Notes: generated from the letters alone by a model not told the origin. DNA of 64,000 nt from Streptococcus gordonii (GCF_001553855.1 NZ_LQWV01000001.1:1-64000); one strand, 5' to 3'. Shown: positions 32,342 to 40,805, counted from the stretch's first letter. Numbers and translations: made by a program.

Positions 32342-33076
32342 TTATTTTACCTCAATTCGCTTTTTGAGTTGTAGCACAAGAATGCTAACCAAAACCGTAT
32401 AAATCAGAACAATCAAAGCTGCCTTGCCATTAAACTGATGGTGTTCTAGATAAGAAGACACGACCTGCATCAGTTGATAACTTGGTGTCAACTTACCAAT
32501 TGGCTGGAGCCATTTTGGAAACATAGTCAGAGGGAACCATAGACCTCCTAGAACAGCCAGTGCCATATAGACGATATTGCCCACTACAGACATGAGCTGA
32601 GCACTTGGCAAGAGACTGACCAATACCCCCATGGCAATAAAGACCACACTTCCTACCAGAAGGATCAAGGCAATAAGAAGCCAGTCCACCATTGGCAGAT
32701 TAACCCCGCGAACAAAATGCCCAATCGAGAAGACTACGATGATAGAAAGCATAAAAGTCAACAGCGTACTACAGAGCTTTGATATATAATATTTTACCAT
32801 AGAAATTGGCGAGTGCTGAATCATTTTTTGCCAGTTATTATTTTTATCAGACTGCAAAGTGCTTGGAATGCTAAAGAAGGCACTAGACATGATACTAAAA
32901 AGAGTCATAGAGAAGAGGTAACCTCGAAGCACAGGTTCAGGCGTATCACTTCCAGACATCATTCCTGAGAAAATCAGGTAAAAGACGCTGGGCAGACCAA
33001 TAGACAAGAGATAATAAGCAGCCTGCCGTTTCATCAAAATCAACTCAATCTTCATAAGACTTGCCATATTTTTCAT
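32342..33076 (-). CDS. ABC-2 type transporter permease
   Basis: This 244-aa membrane protein has six predicted helices of the ABC-2 family, including a LMSVVGNIVYMALAVLGGLWFPLTMFP-type helix pair. The longest open frame runs back to 33208 but would overlap the ATPase by 122 bases. The ATG at 33076 has GGAG seven bases upstream and leaves a 10-bp gap, so it is preferred. It forms an exporter with the upstream ATPase; the cargo is unknown. Confidence 0.88.
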   Translation of the reverse strand: MKNMASLMKIELILMKRQAAYYLLSIGLPSVFYLIFSGMMSGSDTPEPVLRGYLFSMTLFSIMSSAFFSIPSTLQSDKNNNWQKMIQHSPISMVKYYISKLCSTLLTFMLSIIVVFSIGHFVRGVNLPMVDWLLIALILLVGSVVFIAMGVLVSLLPSAQLMSVVGNIVYMALAVLGGLWFPLTMFPKWLQPIGKLTPSYQLMQVVSSYLEHHQFNGKAALIVLIYTVLVSILVLQLKKRIEVK

Positions 33077-33086
33077 GATTACTCTC

Positions 33087-33962
33087 CTATTCTTGTGTCG
33101 TTTCAAAAATACTATCCAAGAGGGTACGGTTACGTACTTCAATCTCTTCGATTGTACAGCCGTTTTCCTGAAGAACCTGCCAGACCTGTCCAGCATCCCT
33201 AGTAGCAAAAGATAAAGCCTTTTGCTTGATTTCTAAATCAGTCACATTATCCAGCTTTTCCAGCACAGACTGATAAGTCAGTGGCAAGGTAAAGTGTTTT
33301 TCCTGCTCCTCACTGCGCATAGCATAAGGCGTTGTATCCCGAATCAACTCACCCTTGTGCAACACCAAGATCCTGTCTGCTGTATGCTCAACTTCTTCGA
33401 TATAGTGAGAGGAGTAGACGATGGTCACTCCCTGCTTCTTGAGCTGATCAATAATTTCCCAGAAATGCTGACGAGTGGAGGTGTCCATAGCTGAAGTCGG
33501 TTCGTCCAAGAACAGAATCTTAGGACGGCCAATCAGACTCAGAACAAAAGAGAAGAGACGTTTTTGTCCACCAGATAGCTTGCTGGCCAACTGATTCTTT
33601 TGCTTGTCTGTAAATTGCAACAAATCATCAATTTCTTGATTGGATAAACTATTTGGATAAATTGCTTGGAAGAAAGTCAAAAGTTCCTTGACCTTCAAAT
33701 CCTCCACCACTGTATTTTCTTGTGGTAAAATCGCTACCGACTGCTTGAGATGATTATCAGTTGGTTTGAGTCCCTGAATCCTTGCTTCACCCGCTGTCAG
33801 AAACTTATCGCCCAGCAAACAATCCATGAGAGTCGTTTTCCCTGCTCCGTTGGGACCAATCAAGGCCACACAGTCACCTTGGGAGATTTCAAACGAAATA
33901 TCCTTTAAAATCTCCTTACCGTGAATGCTTTTTGAAAGCTTCTTTACTTCAATCAGTTCCAT
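33087..33962 (-). CDS. ABC-2 type transporter ATP-binding protein
   Basis: This 291-aa ATPase is the partner of the adjacent permease. Walker A is GPNGAGKTT, the signature LSGGQKRL, Walker B ILFLDEPTSAMD. The domain order and the following kinase/regulator pair match B. subtilis-type exporter/TCS modules. First gene of a four-gene operon; AGGAGG-type ribosome site before the ATG. Confidence 0.92.
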   Translation of the reverse strand: MELIEVKKLSKSIHGKEILKDISFEISQGDCVALIGPNGAGKTTLMDCLLGDKFLTAGEARIQGLKPTDNHLKQSVAILPQENTVVEDLKVKELLTFFQAIYPNSLSNQEIDDLLQFTDKQKNQLASKLSGGQKRLFSFVLSLIGRPKILFLDEPTSAMDTSTRQHFWEIIDQLKKQGVTIVYSSHYIEEVEHTADRILVLHKGELIRDTTPYAMRSEEQEKHFTLPLTYQSVLEKLDNVTDLEIKQKALSFATRDAGQVWQVLQENGCTIEEIEVRNRTLLDSIFETTQE

Positions 33963-34089
33963 TTTGCTCCTCCTTTGATTCGATAAAGCGTCTGTGCATC
34001 TTTCCTTTATTTTTCCAAAGCCGGAATAAGAATAAAGACCAAATGCTTTTTGAATTTTTACAGCAACCTTTTATCATGTTGTTAACTAT

Positions 34090-34158
34090 ATTATAAGGCA
34101 AAGAAATTTTTCCTACTAGTTGATTTTGTCACTAGCTGATATGACAAATGTCATGACA
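34090..34158 (-). promoter_or_regulatory. Promoter and candidate operator of the ABC-2/TCS operon
   Basis: The -10 is TATAAT (34090-34095); no good -35 is present, which suits an activated promoter. Upstream lie two overlapping inverted repeats: ATGACA-AA-TGTCAT (34141-34154) and TGTCATGACA (34149-34158). Another GTCA half-site sits near 34128. The position, about 60-75 bases before the presumed start, suits the operon's own response regulator. That link is inference. Confidence 0.55.
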
Positions 34159-34159
34159 T

Positions 34160-34190
34160 AAAAAAAGACCGGAAATTTTCCGATCTCTAC
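34160..34190 (-). terminator. Terminator after the fatty acid kinase gene
   Basis: The stem AGATCGGAAA / TTTCCGGTCT (one G-U pair) is followed by seven T residues on the minus strand. Confidence 0.9.
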
Positions 34191-34209
34191 TTATTAAATA
34201 AATAATAGA

Positions 34210-35874
34210 TTATTCTACACTAAAGAGGTATGGATAAACCGGTTGATTTCCTTGATGGATTTCAACTTCTACATCTTCATATTTTTCCATCAGATCTTGA
34301 GCCAGGTTATTGGCCAAGTCTTCATCCCCTTCTTCACCAATGTAGATTGTAACAATTTCACTGTCCTCATCTAGCATCTTTTCAAAGGTTTGAGTCAAGG
34401 TCGCAAACATATCTGGATTAGATACAACAATTTTTCCATCAACCATTCCTAGATTGTCATTTTCATGAATCTCAAGTCCATCAATCGTTGTGTCACGGAC
34501 AGCAGTCGTCACGCTACCACTAACAACATCTGACAGAGAAGCTGTCATGCGATCATGGTTTTCTTCAATTGATTTACTTTCGTCAAAGGCAAGTAAGCTT
34601 GTCAAACCTTGTGGAATTGTACGTGTTTCGATGACAGCTGCTGGTTGTTCCAAGACTTCTGCAGCTGACTGGGCAGCCATGAAAATATTCTTATTATTTG
34701 GCAAGATAATGATATTGCGAGCATTGACCTGCTCAACGGCCTTGATGAAATCTTCTGTTGACGGATTCATCGTTTGACCACCAGAGATAATGTAGTCAAC
34801 ACCTTGCGCCTTAAAGATTTCTGCTAGTCCATCACCCGCTACGACGGCAATGATGGCATATTCTTTTTCTTGAGCTGGTTTTGCTGCATTTTCTTCTTTT
34901 TCAACTTGCGCTTCATGCTGGTTCCGCATATTATCCACTTTCACCTTGACTAGGCTACCATACTTAAGTCCTTCTTGCATAACAAGGCCTGGATCTTCTG
35001 TATGGACATGGACTTTTACAATTTCATCATCATTAACGACCAACAAAGAATCCCCAAGCTCGTTTAGGTAGTTGCGGAATTCATCATAGTCAAAGTCTTT
35101 TACATAAGTTGGACCTTGCTTCAAAGCAACCATAATTTCTGTACAATAGCCAAACTTAATATCTTCTGTCGCAACATGACCTGCAACAGACTTATGGTGT
35201 TCAGCATTGATCATTTCACTCATAGTAGCAGGGGTTGCTTGGAAGTCCTCAGAGGCAATGTACTCACCTGTCAAAGCAGATAAGAAACCTTCATAAATGA
35301 AGACCAAGCCTTGACCACCTGAATCAACGACACCAACTTCTTTTAAAACTGGTAACATATCTGGTGTTTTAGCCAAAGCAGTTTTAGCACCTTCAAGCGC
35401 TGCCTTCATAACCTCAACAGCATCATCTGATTCTTCTGCTTTTTTCTTGGCTCCGATTGCTGCACCACGAGAAACTGTCAAAATAGTTCCTTCAACTGGC
35501 TTCATGACAGCCTTATATGCAACTTCTACACCTGACTGAAAAGCATGCGCCAAATCATGTCCGTCTAATTCCTCTTTTTCTTTCACACTTTGTGAAAAAC
35601 CACGGAAGAGCTGAGAAGTAATAACCCCAGAGTTACCACGAGCACCCATCAAGAGGCCTTTGGCAAAAATACTAGCTACTTCACCCACTGTAGAAGCTGA
35701 CTTGCTAGAAACTTCCTTTGCACCATTTTCAATAGTCATTCCCATATTGGTCCCTGTGTCACCGTCTGGAACAGGAAAGACATTTAAAGAATTCACATAT
35801 TCGGCTTGTTTATTCAGACGAGTTGATGCTGCCTGCACCATTTCTTGAAATAAACTAGTTGTAATATTTGTCAC
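34210..35874 (-). CDS. fakA: Fatty acid kinase catalytic subunit (FakA/YloV, DAK2 domain)
   Basis: This 554-aa protein has an N-terminal DAK2 domain with the ATP/Mg site VPDGDTGTNMG (about 35-45), a middle domain, and a C-terminal DegV-like region. In Firmicutes it phosphorylates fatty acids bound to a separate FakB (DegV) carrier, feeding phospholipid synthesis. The partner FakB is not in this window. It follows yloU by 2 bp. The order rpmB-yloU-yloV is the same as in pneumococcus. Confidence 0.92.
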   Translation of the reverse strand: MTNITTSLFQEMVQAASTRLNKQAEYVNSLNVFPVPDGDTGTNMGMTIENGAKEVSSKSASTVGEVASIFAKGLLMGARGNSGVITSQLFRGFSQSVKEKEELDGHDLAHAFQSGVEVAYKAVMKPVEGTILTVSRGAAIGAKKKAEESDDAVEVMKAALEGAKTALAKTPDMLPVLKEVGVVDSGGQGLVFIYEGFLSALTGEYIASEDFQATPATMSEMINAEHHKSVAGHVATEDIKFGYCTEIMVALKQGPTYVKDFDYDEFRNYLNELGDSLLVVNDDEIVKVHVHTEDPGLVMQEGLKYGSLVKVKVDNMRNQHEAQVEKEENAAKPAQEKEYAIIAVVAGDGLAEIFKAQGVDYIISGGQTMNPSTEDFIKAVEQVNARNIIILPNNKNIFMAAQSAAEVLEQPAAVIETRTIPQGLTSLLAFDESKSIEENHDRMTASLSDVVSGSVTTAVRDTTIDGLEIHENDNLGMVDGKIVVSNPDMFATLTQTFEKMLDEDSEIVTIYIGEEGDEDLANNLAQDLMEKYEDVEVEIHQGNQPVYPYLFSVE

Positions 35875-35876
35875 GA

Positions 35877-36242
35877 TTATTCTCCTACGACCTTGATATT
35901 TTGAATATAGACATTTACTGTTTGTGCTGTGATGCCTAGTTGATTTTCTAAGCTAAATTTCACGCGCTCTTGAATGTTTTTTGAAACTTCACTAATCTTT
36001 GTTCCGTAACTAAGTACTGCAAAAACATCAACTGCAATGCTTCCTTCTTCTGTGGTTCTCACAACAACACCTTTTGCGTAATTCTCTTTACCTAAAAGAG
36101 CTTGGAAGTTGTCTTTAATTGCATTCTTGCTAGCCATACCTACTACGCCAAAAATCTCAGTCGCTGCTCCGCCAACAATTGTTGCAATGACGTCATCAGT
36201 CAGCTCGATTTGGCCATCTTTTGTATTGATTTTTACAGTCAT
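35877..36242 (-). CDS. Asp23/Gls24 family protein YloU
   Basis: This 121-aa Asp23 (alkaline shock protein) domain protein reads VKINTKDGQIELTDDVIATIVGGAATEIFGVVGM. Members in other Firmicutes take part in envelope stress and lipid metabolism, often beside fakA as here. No membrane segment is visible, so it is probably cytoplasmic or membrane-associated through partners. The 2-bp gap to the kinase gene implies co-translation. Confidence 0.9.
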   Translation of the reverse strand: MTVKINTKDGQIELTDDVIATIVGGAATEIFGVVGMASKNAIKDNFQALLGKENYAKGVVVRTTEEGSIAVDVFAVLSYGTKISEVSKNIQERVKFSLENQLGITAQTVNVYIQNIKVVGE

Positions 36243-36382
36243 GACATGTACCTCGATAGTTTTTATAGTTTATTTTACCATATTTTAGACAGGCTGTAAA
36301 AGAGAAGGGCGGGAATAACTTAGAAAATCAACAATTAGCATAGCAAAATACATCCAAACCTTTCTCATTTACAATCCCAAAG

Positions 36383-36406
36383 AAAAAGAGCCTGATAGGC
36401 TCCTTT
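36383..36406 (-). terminator. Terminator after rpmB
   Basis: The stem GAGCCT / AGGCTC is followed by TTTTTCTTT on the minus strand, 15 bp past the rpmB stop. Confidence 0.85.
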
Positions 36407-36416
36407 ACCTTATTAA

Positions 36417-36605
36417 TTAAACGCGTTCAACTTTACCTGATTTAAGGGCACGAGCTGAAGCCCAAACTTTTTTAGGTTTACCGTCGATCAAAACAGTAAC
36501 TTTTTGAAGATTTGGTTTAACAGCGCGTTTTGTTTGGTTCATCGCGTGAGAGCGGTTGTTTCCTGATACAGTCTTACGACCAGTAAAGTAACATACTTTA
36601 GCCAT
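36417..36605 (-). CDS. rpmB: 50S ribosomal protein L28
   Basis: This 62-aa L28 is a structural protein of the large ribosomal subunit. The sequence [23 protein letters not shown] is diagnostic. It lacks the zinc-binding cysteine set of the other L28 type (a single Cys at residue 5). It is a single-gene unit with AGGAGG before the ATG. Confidence 0.97.
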   Translation of the reverse strand: MAKVCYFTGRKTVSGNNRSHAMNQTKRAVKPNLQKVTVLIDGKPKKVWASARALKSGKVERV

Positions 36606-36621
36606 TATCGTGTTTCCTCCT

Positions 36622-36694
36622 ATTAGATCTAATATTACGGATGTGCTAGCACCACATACCTTCCTATATTACCAAAAAACTTGACGTTTGACAA
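36622..36694 (-). promoter_or_regulatory. rpmB promoter and leader
   Basis: TTGTCA (36689-36694), 17 bp, TAATAT (36666-36671), with TGG just before the -10. The leader holds two perfect palindromes, GTGCTAGCAC (36643-36652) and ATTAGATCTAAT (36622-36633). The second lies just upstream of the ribosome binding site. Confidence 0.75.
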
Positions 36695-36730
36695 GTACAT
36701 TCTCCAAACTTTCGAAATTAATCCGTTTTC

Positions 36731-37399
36731 TTAAATATATATAATCTTTAATGAGCCGAAAGCAACGTCACCTCTGACATACAAAGTCTTTTCTTTCTCG
36801 TTGACATTGCGAGGATTAGTAACAGAACCAAAGGCATTATCTACTTCAATTTCTACTCGCCATTTACTAGGAACATACAGGGTCACGTTACCAAAAGATA
36901 AGTCTACCTCGAAGGTTGCAGACTCTCCCAAAATAGTCGCATTATCGAAGTATACGGAAGCACTGCCAAAAGAACAATCTATTTTTTCATATGTGAAATT
37001 CTCTGAATGAATATAGCGTGTCCCAGTTCCAAATGCTATTTCACCTTCTTTTGTAGACAAGGCTTTTTCCTTCCAAAAACGACTAGATGGCCAAATCGTC
37101 TTAGGTTTTAGAATCAAGCTTAAACCAATACAAGCTAAAACACTAGCAGCAAACAAGGTCCCACTAGAAATTTGCAAGAAGTGGTAGTGACTATTTGCGA
37201 TAACTAAAGCAATGTACCCAAATATAAAACCAGCAGCCATATTTCGCTTCACAAAATTCTCAATTGAAAAATAAGCAAAGCCGGCAATCACTGCAAGAGT
37301 CCAAATATTAATATTCAAATAAGGAAATCCAAACTGCCCCTGGAATAAAACCAATGCTGCTAGTCCAAGGAAGAGAATTCCAATCAGTGTTTTTTTCAT
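36731..37399 (-). CDS. LiaF-like membrane protein paired with a LytTR regulator
   Basis: This 222-aa protein has four membrane helices (about 3-20, 31-47, 54-69, 80-97) followed by a soluble beta domain (about 115-222) built on repeated FGSASVYFDNA, FGNVTLYVP, FGSVTNP and FGSLKIIYI strands, as in the LiaF/YvqF C-terminal domain (DUF2154). LiaF proteins restrain envelope-stress regulators. It lies 5 bp after a LytTR-type DNA-binding protein, so it is plausibly that regulator's membrane-bound sensor or inhibitor, as HdrM/BrsM are for HdrR/BrsR in S. mutans. That role is inferred from the gene arrangement. Confidence 0.85.
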   Translation of the reverse strand: MKKTLIGILFLGLAALVLFQGQFGFPYLNINIWTLAVIAGFAYFSIENFVKRNMAAGFIFGYIALVIANSHYHFLQISSGTLFAASVLACIGLSLILKPKTIWPSSRFWKEKALSTKEGEIAFGTGTRYIHSENFTYEKIDCSFGSASVYFDNATILGESATFEVDLSFGNVTLYVPSKWRVEIEVDNAFGSVTNPRNVNEKEKTLYVRGDVAFGSLKIIYI

Positions 37400-37404
37400 G
37401 AAAA

Positions 37405-37851
37405 TTACCTCGTTTCGTTTAACTTTTCTTTTAAAATTTGATAATAGTGTCGGGAAACGTGCACTTGTTTATGTGTGTCATAAAATTGGATAGTACTGGT
37501 TCCCGAAAATGATTTATCCAAAGCGTAAATAGCCTTGGCATTGGCAATAGTAGACTTTGAAATGCGACAGAAATATGCCGGAAGTCTCTCTTCTAATTCG
37601 TATAGCTTCAATTTGACTTCATAAGCATCATCCCTACTATGAGCATAAATTTTAGTGCCATCTGTTTCAAAAAATAAAATATTCTTCAAATCGACAAAAT
37701 ATTCACTTGTATCCTTATAGAAAGCTATCGGTTGACGGTTGGCTTGTTCAAGAGCTGCTTGAATCCGAGCCACCTCTTCACCATATTGAGCCGTTCGGAT
37801 AACGACTTCAGTTTCTGCCATATCTGTATCAAGCTCAATCCTAATCTTCAT
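37405..37851 (-). CDS. LytTR-family DNA-binding regulator (no receiver domain)
   Basis: This 148-aa protein has a short N-terminal part (about 1-50) followed directly by a LytTR DNA-binding domain: KDILFFETDGTKIYAHS-type start, LYELEERLPAYFCRISKSTIANAKAI core, and VHVSRHYYQILKEKL end. There is no receiver domain, so activity must be set by something other than phosphorylation. The ATG at 37851 is chosen over one 15 codons upstream because AAGGAG precedes it. Two identical 9-bp direct repeats with LytTR spacing lie upstream of its promoter. It belongs to the class of stand-alone LytTR regulators encoded with membrane inhibitors. Confidence 0.88.
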   Translation of the reverse strand: MKIRIELDTDMAETEVVIRTAQYGEEVARIQAALEQANRQPIAFYKDTSEYFVDLKNILFFETDGTKIYAHSRDDAYEVKLKLYELEERLPAYFCRISKSTIANAKAIYALDKSFSGTSTIQFYDTHKQVHVSRHYYQILKEKLNETR

Positions 37852-37879
37852 AGCCACTCCTTTCCTTGCTTCTGACTTC

Positions 37880-37947
37880 ATTATAACAATTTTCAAAAAA
37901 GAAACAAGGCATTTTCAGTAAGTGGTTATTTTCAGGTGGTAAGTGGT
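37880..37947 (-). promoter_or_regulatory. Promoter with LytTR-type direct repeat
   Basis: The -10 TATAAT (37880-37885) is clear and the -35 weak. Upstream are two exact copies of ACCACTTAC (37918-37926 and 37939-37947) separated by 12 bp, a 21-bp period. That 9-12-9 layout is the hallmark of LytTR sites such as those of AgrA and ComE. The near copy ends 32 bp before the -10. Autoregulation is inferred. Confidence 0.75.
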
Positions 37948-37994
37948 CATAAACATTCGATATAACCTTAGATCATTTCTCACACAATATTTAG

Positions 37995-38022
37995 ATAAGA
38001 AAAAAGCCCTCTTAGAAGGCTT
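37995..38022 (-). terminator. Terminator after tRNA-Thr
   Basis: The stem AGCCTTC / GAGGGCT (wobble pair) is followed by TTTTTTCTT on the minus strand, just past the tRNA 3' end. Confidence 0.8.
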
Positions 38023-38036
38023 CCTTACTTTTCATC

Positions 38037-38109
38037 TGCCGATTGCAGGGATCGAACCTGTGACCTACGCGTTACGAGTGCGTTGCTCTACCAACTGAGC
38101 TAAATCGGC
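38037..38109 (-). tRNA. tRNA-Thr (CGT anticodon)
   Basis: This 73-nt cloverleaf has acceptor stem GCCGATT / AATCGGC, D-arm GCTCAGTTGGTAGAGC, anticodon loop CTCGTAA (CGT) and T-loop TTCGATC. Discriminator A; CCA is not encoded. Two A-C mismatches appear: the last pair of the anticodon stem (31-39) and the outer pair of the T-stem (49-65). It reads ACG codons. Confidence 0.93.
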
Positions 38110-38165
38110 GATCACCCTTTCAGTATAGCACTCTGAGAATAGATGTCAAGAAATTTTCGTCACGA

Positions 38166-38197
38166 TTAAAAAAGCCTGTCCTGAGACAAGGCTTTGA
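38166..38197 (-). terminator. Terminator of the three-gene ABC exporter operon
   Basis: The stem AAAGCCTTGTC / GACAGGCTTT (with a wobble) and loop TCAG are followed by six T residues on the minus strand. Confidence 0.88.
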
Positions 38198-38205
38198 AAT
38201 TCTTC

Positions 38206-38991
38206 TTACGAACCTGCACTCTCATACGCATCCAATCCCCTATCCCAGAGTTTGAGCGAAATGAAAAAGAAAACAAGGGAAATCAGAATCAAACCACCGA
38301 TATTAAAGAGTCCATTCTTGTTCTGCAAGAAATAGCTGGCAGGATAGTAGGCCGTAAAGGCGAAAGGCACGATAAAACTAATCGACCAACGAAGGAGCGA
38401 ATTGTAAATGGAAATCGGGTACTTGGCAAAATCATTGAACATATAAAAAATGTAAATCATAGCACCTGACTGCTTGGTCCAAAAAGCGATACTGGCTGTC
38501 GCGATTTTCAAAGAAGTATAAATCAGGGTCGCAAAAGGAATGCAGACTAGGAAAAGCAAGAACTTGGGAATAGTCCAAGTAATGCTAGAGAACGTTGTCG
38601 CTAGTAAAATTCCACCGACCAAGAGCTCACCCAAGGCATCAATCTGAAAAGTCTCGACTAGGATGTGAAAGAGAGGATTGATAGGACGAGTCAGATACTT
38701 GTCAAACTCTCCCTTTCTCACCAATCGTTGCCCCAGTGCCCAGAGATTGTCAAAAAAGAGATGGTCCAGTCCCTTTGGAATCAAGGAAAAACCATAGATA
38801 AAGGCAATCTCTTGAAAGGTCCAGCCTTCTAGCGAGGGGATGTGTTGAAAGATGACATTGAGAAATAAGAGATTCAAGCCTTGGGTCAGAAAGACTCCTA
38901 GAACACCAACTACAAAATCGACCTTGTATTCCATGATTTGCTTGATGTATTGTCTGATAAAAATCAGATGCATGCGTTGATATTTTTTCAT
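38206..38991 (-). CDS. ABC-2 family transporter permease
   Basis: This 261-aa membrane protein has six helices and belongs to the ABC-2 permease group of paired permeases encoded with one ATPase (DUF990-like). Blocks such as FIRQYIKQIMEYKVDFVVGVLG and GEFDKYLTRPINPLFHIL resemble those of the neighbouring permease, which has KDGSIIMRLLRPVHFAASYL at the same place, so the two are paralogues forming a heterodimer. The cargo is unknown. Gap of 1 bp to the upstream gene. Confidence 0.88.
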   Translation of the reverse strand: MKKYQRMHLIFIRQYIKQIMEYKVDFVVGVLGVFLTQGLNLLFLNVIFQHIPSLEGWTFQEIAFIYGFSLIPKGLDHLFFDNLWALGQRLVRKGEFDKYLTRPINPLFHILVETFQIDALGELLVGGILLATTFSSITWTIPKFLLFLVCIPFATLIYTSLKIATASIAFWTKQSGAMIYIFYMFNDFAKYPISIYNSLLRWSISFIVPFAFTAYYPASYFLQNKNGLFNIGGLILISLVFFFISLKLWDRGLDAYESAGS

Positions 38992-38992
38992 A

Positions 38993-39811
38993 CTAACCTC
39001 CCTGAATAGTGATAAATGACTGGACTCGTTTCCAAATCAGCTGAGACAAGCCAAGCATCACTAAGAGCCAGAAAAACTGTAGCAAAAGCGCCTGAAGAAT
39101 CTGACTGGCATCGTATTTCCCAACAATAATCATGACCGGAGTATAGATCAAGGATGAAAAAGGCAAAAAGGACAGAATCTCTGAAACAACCTTAGGAAAG
39201 AATGCCAAGGGAATCAAACTCCCAGACATAAAGGCTACTATGGAAGTCTTGAGTAAATTGGAACCCCATAGATTTTTAAACACAAAGGCTGAAAAACCAA
39301 AGCAGATATTAAAGAAAAAGTTAATCAGGTAGGCCAGCATTAAGCTAAAGAGATAAAGGACAGTTAATCCCAGCACTTCAACAATGCCTTGCCCAGATAG
39401 GATTTTCATCAAAACAATGACGCATAGGAACGGAAGTCCGACAGAGATAAAAATCAACCACTTGGAACCAAGTTCGGTGAAGAGATAGGAGGCCGCAAAA
39501 TGCACCGGTCGCAGCAAGCGCATGATAATGGAGCCGTCCTTGACCTCCTCTCCAATCATAAAAGAAGAATCCGACTTGGTCAAAAGATTGGTCACAAAAC
39601 TCATGATGATGTAGAGGGTGATATCTGCCATGCTAAATCCCTGAATCAAGGACTCTTGCGAGGAATCAAAGACTGCCTTCCAGAGATAAAAGGCCACAAA
39701 AGCCCCCATGACATCGCCAATCCGATAGAGAAGAAAATTGACTCGATAGGAGATCAACTCCTGAATCCCTGCATTGATAAAGGGTTTATAACGTCTCCAC
39801 AATTTGACCAT
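38993..39811 (-). CDS. ABC-2 family transporter permease
   Basis: This 272-aa permease is the partner of the protein at 38206. The ATG at 39811 (MVKLWRRYKPF) has GGAG eight bases upstream, inside the end of the ATPase gene, and is preferred over a start 14 codons earlier that would overlap the ATPase. Six helices; the cytoplasmic block EVKDGSIIMRLLRPVHF is shared with its paralogue. Confidence 0.87.
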   Translation of the reverse strand: MVKLWRRYKPFINAGIQELISYRVNFLLYRIGDVMGAFVAFYLWKAVFDSSQESLIQGFSMADITLYIIMSFVTNLLTKSDSSFMIGEEVKDGSIIMRLLRPVHFAASYLFTELGSKWLIFISVGLPFLCVIVLMKILSGQGIVEVLGLTVLYLFSLMLAYLINFFFNICFGFSAFVFKNLWGSNLLKTSIVAFMSGSLIPLAFFPKVVSEILSFLPFSSLIYTPVMIIVGKYDASQILQALLLQFFWLLVMLGLSQLIWKRVQSFITIQGG

Positions 39812-39812
39812 C

Positions 39813-40805
39813 TTAGAGCTCCTTTCGGTAGAAGCGACGGATGATATCCTCAATATCCGTATCCTCCATCTTCAAATCACGAATTTCAAAATCAGACAGG
39901 GTTTGCTTGATAATATCAGCTGACTGGTAACGGGAACTATCAAATTCAATATTGAGGCTATTTCCTTGTCTATCAATGGTCATATCAGACAAGCCTTCAT
40001 AGTGAGAAACTAGGTGACTTTGACCTGGTAGTAGTTCAAAGGAAAGAGTCTTCATCTTGCCAAAGGTATCCTTAAGCTGGCTGACCGTTCCATCAAAAAT
40101 CTCCTGCCCCTTGTCAATCATAAAAATCCGATCACAGAGTTGCTCAATATCACTCAGGTCGTGAGTGGTCAAGAGAATGGTTGTTTCTTCCTCCTGATTG
40201 ATTTGAGTAATGGCCCGACGAATATTATCCTTGACCGAAACGTCCAAACCAATGGTCGGCTCATCTAAAAAGAGAACCTTAGGATTGTGGAGCAAGGAAG
40301 CCGCAATGTCCGCCCGCATCCGTTGACCAAGTGAAAGAGTTCGCACGGGGTCCTTGATAAATTCCTTCAAATCCAAGACTTCATTCAAAAAGTCCATACG
40401 CCTATGAAAGAGCGAGTCTGGCACATCGTAAATCTCTTTCAAGACCGTGTAAGTCTCTTGCAGAGCCAAATCCCACCACAGCTGGGTGCGTTGCCCAAAA
40501 ACTACTCCAATATCCTTGACATAGTCTTGGCGATTATCCTGCGGAATCTTGCCGTTAATCCGACAAAAACCAGATGTCGGTTTCAAAATCCCTGTTAGCA
40601 TTTTGATGGTTGTTGATTTACCTGCACCATTGGCCCCGATAAAGCCTAAAATCTGCCCTTTGGGAACCTCAAAGGTCAAATCTTTGACCGCTTCAAAGAT
40701 CTGCTTTTCAGGATGAATAAAGGAGCGCAACGCCCCTTTCAACCCTGGTTCCTTGACTGTCTTCACAAAATTTTTCTGAAGATGCTCTACTTCTATCATT
40801 GCCAT
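39813..40805 (-). CDS. ABC-2 family transporter ATP-binding protein
   Basis: This 330-aa ATPase carries Walker A GANGAGKST, signature LSLGQRMRADIAASLLHNP (LSLGQ instead of LSGGQ, common in this ABC-2 group) and Walker B VLFLDEPTIGLD. A C-terminal regulatory extension follows (about 240-330). It is the first gene of the operon ATPase-permease-permease. The start could be this ATG or the one two codons later; neither has a strong ribosome site. Confidence 0.9.
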   Translation of the reverse strand: MAMIEVEHLQKNFVKTVKEPGLKGALRSFIHPEKQIFEAVKDLTFEVPKGQILGFIGANGAGKSTTIKMLTGILKPTSGFCRINGKIPQDNRQDYVKDIGVVFGQRTQLWWDLALQETYTVLKEIYDVPDSLFHRRMDFLNEVLDLKEFIKDPVRTLSLGQRMRADIAASLLHNPKVLFLDEPTIGLDVSVKDNIRRAITQINQEEETTILLTTHDLSDIEQLCDRIFMIDKGQEIFDGTVSQLKDTFGKMKTLSFELLPGQSHLVSHYEGLSDMTIDRQGNSLNIEFDSSRYQSADIIKQTLSDFEIRDLKMEDTDIEDIIRRFYRKEL

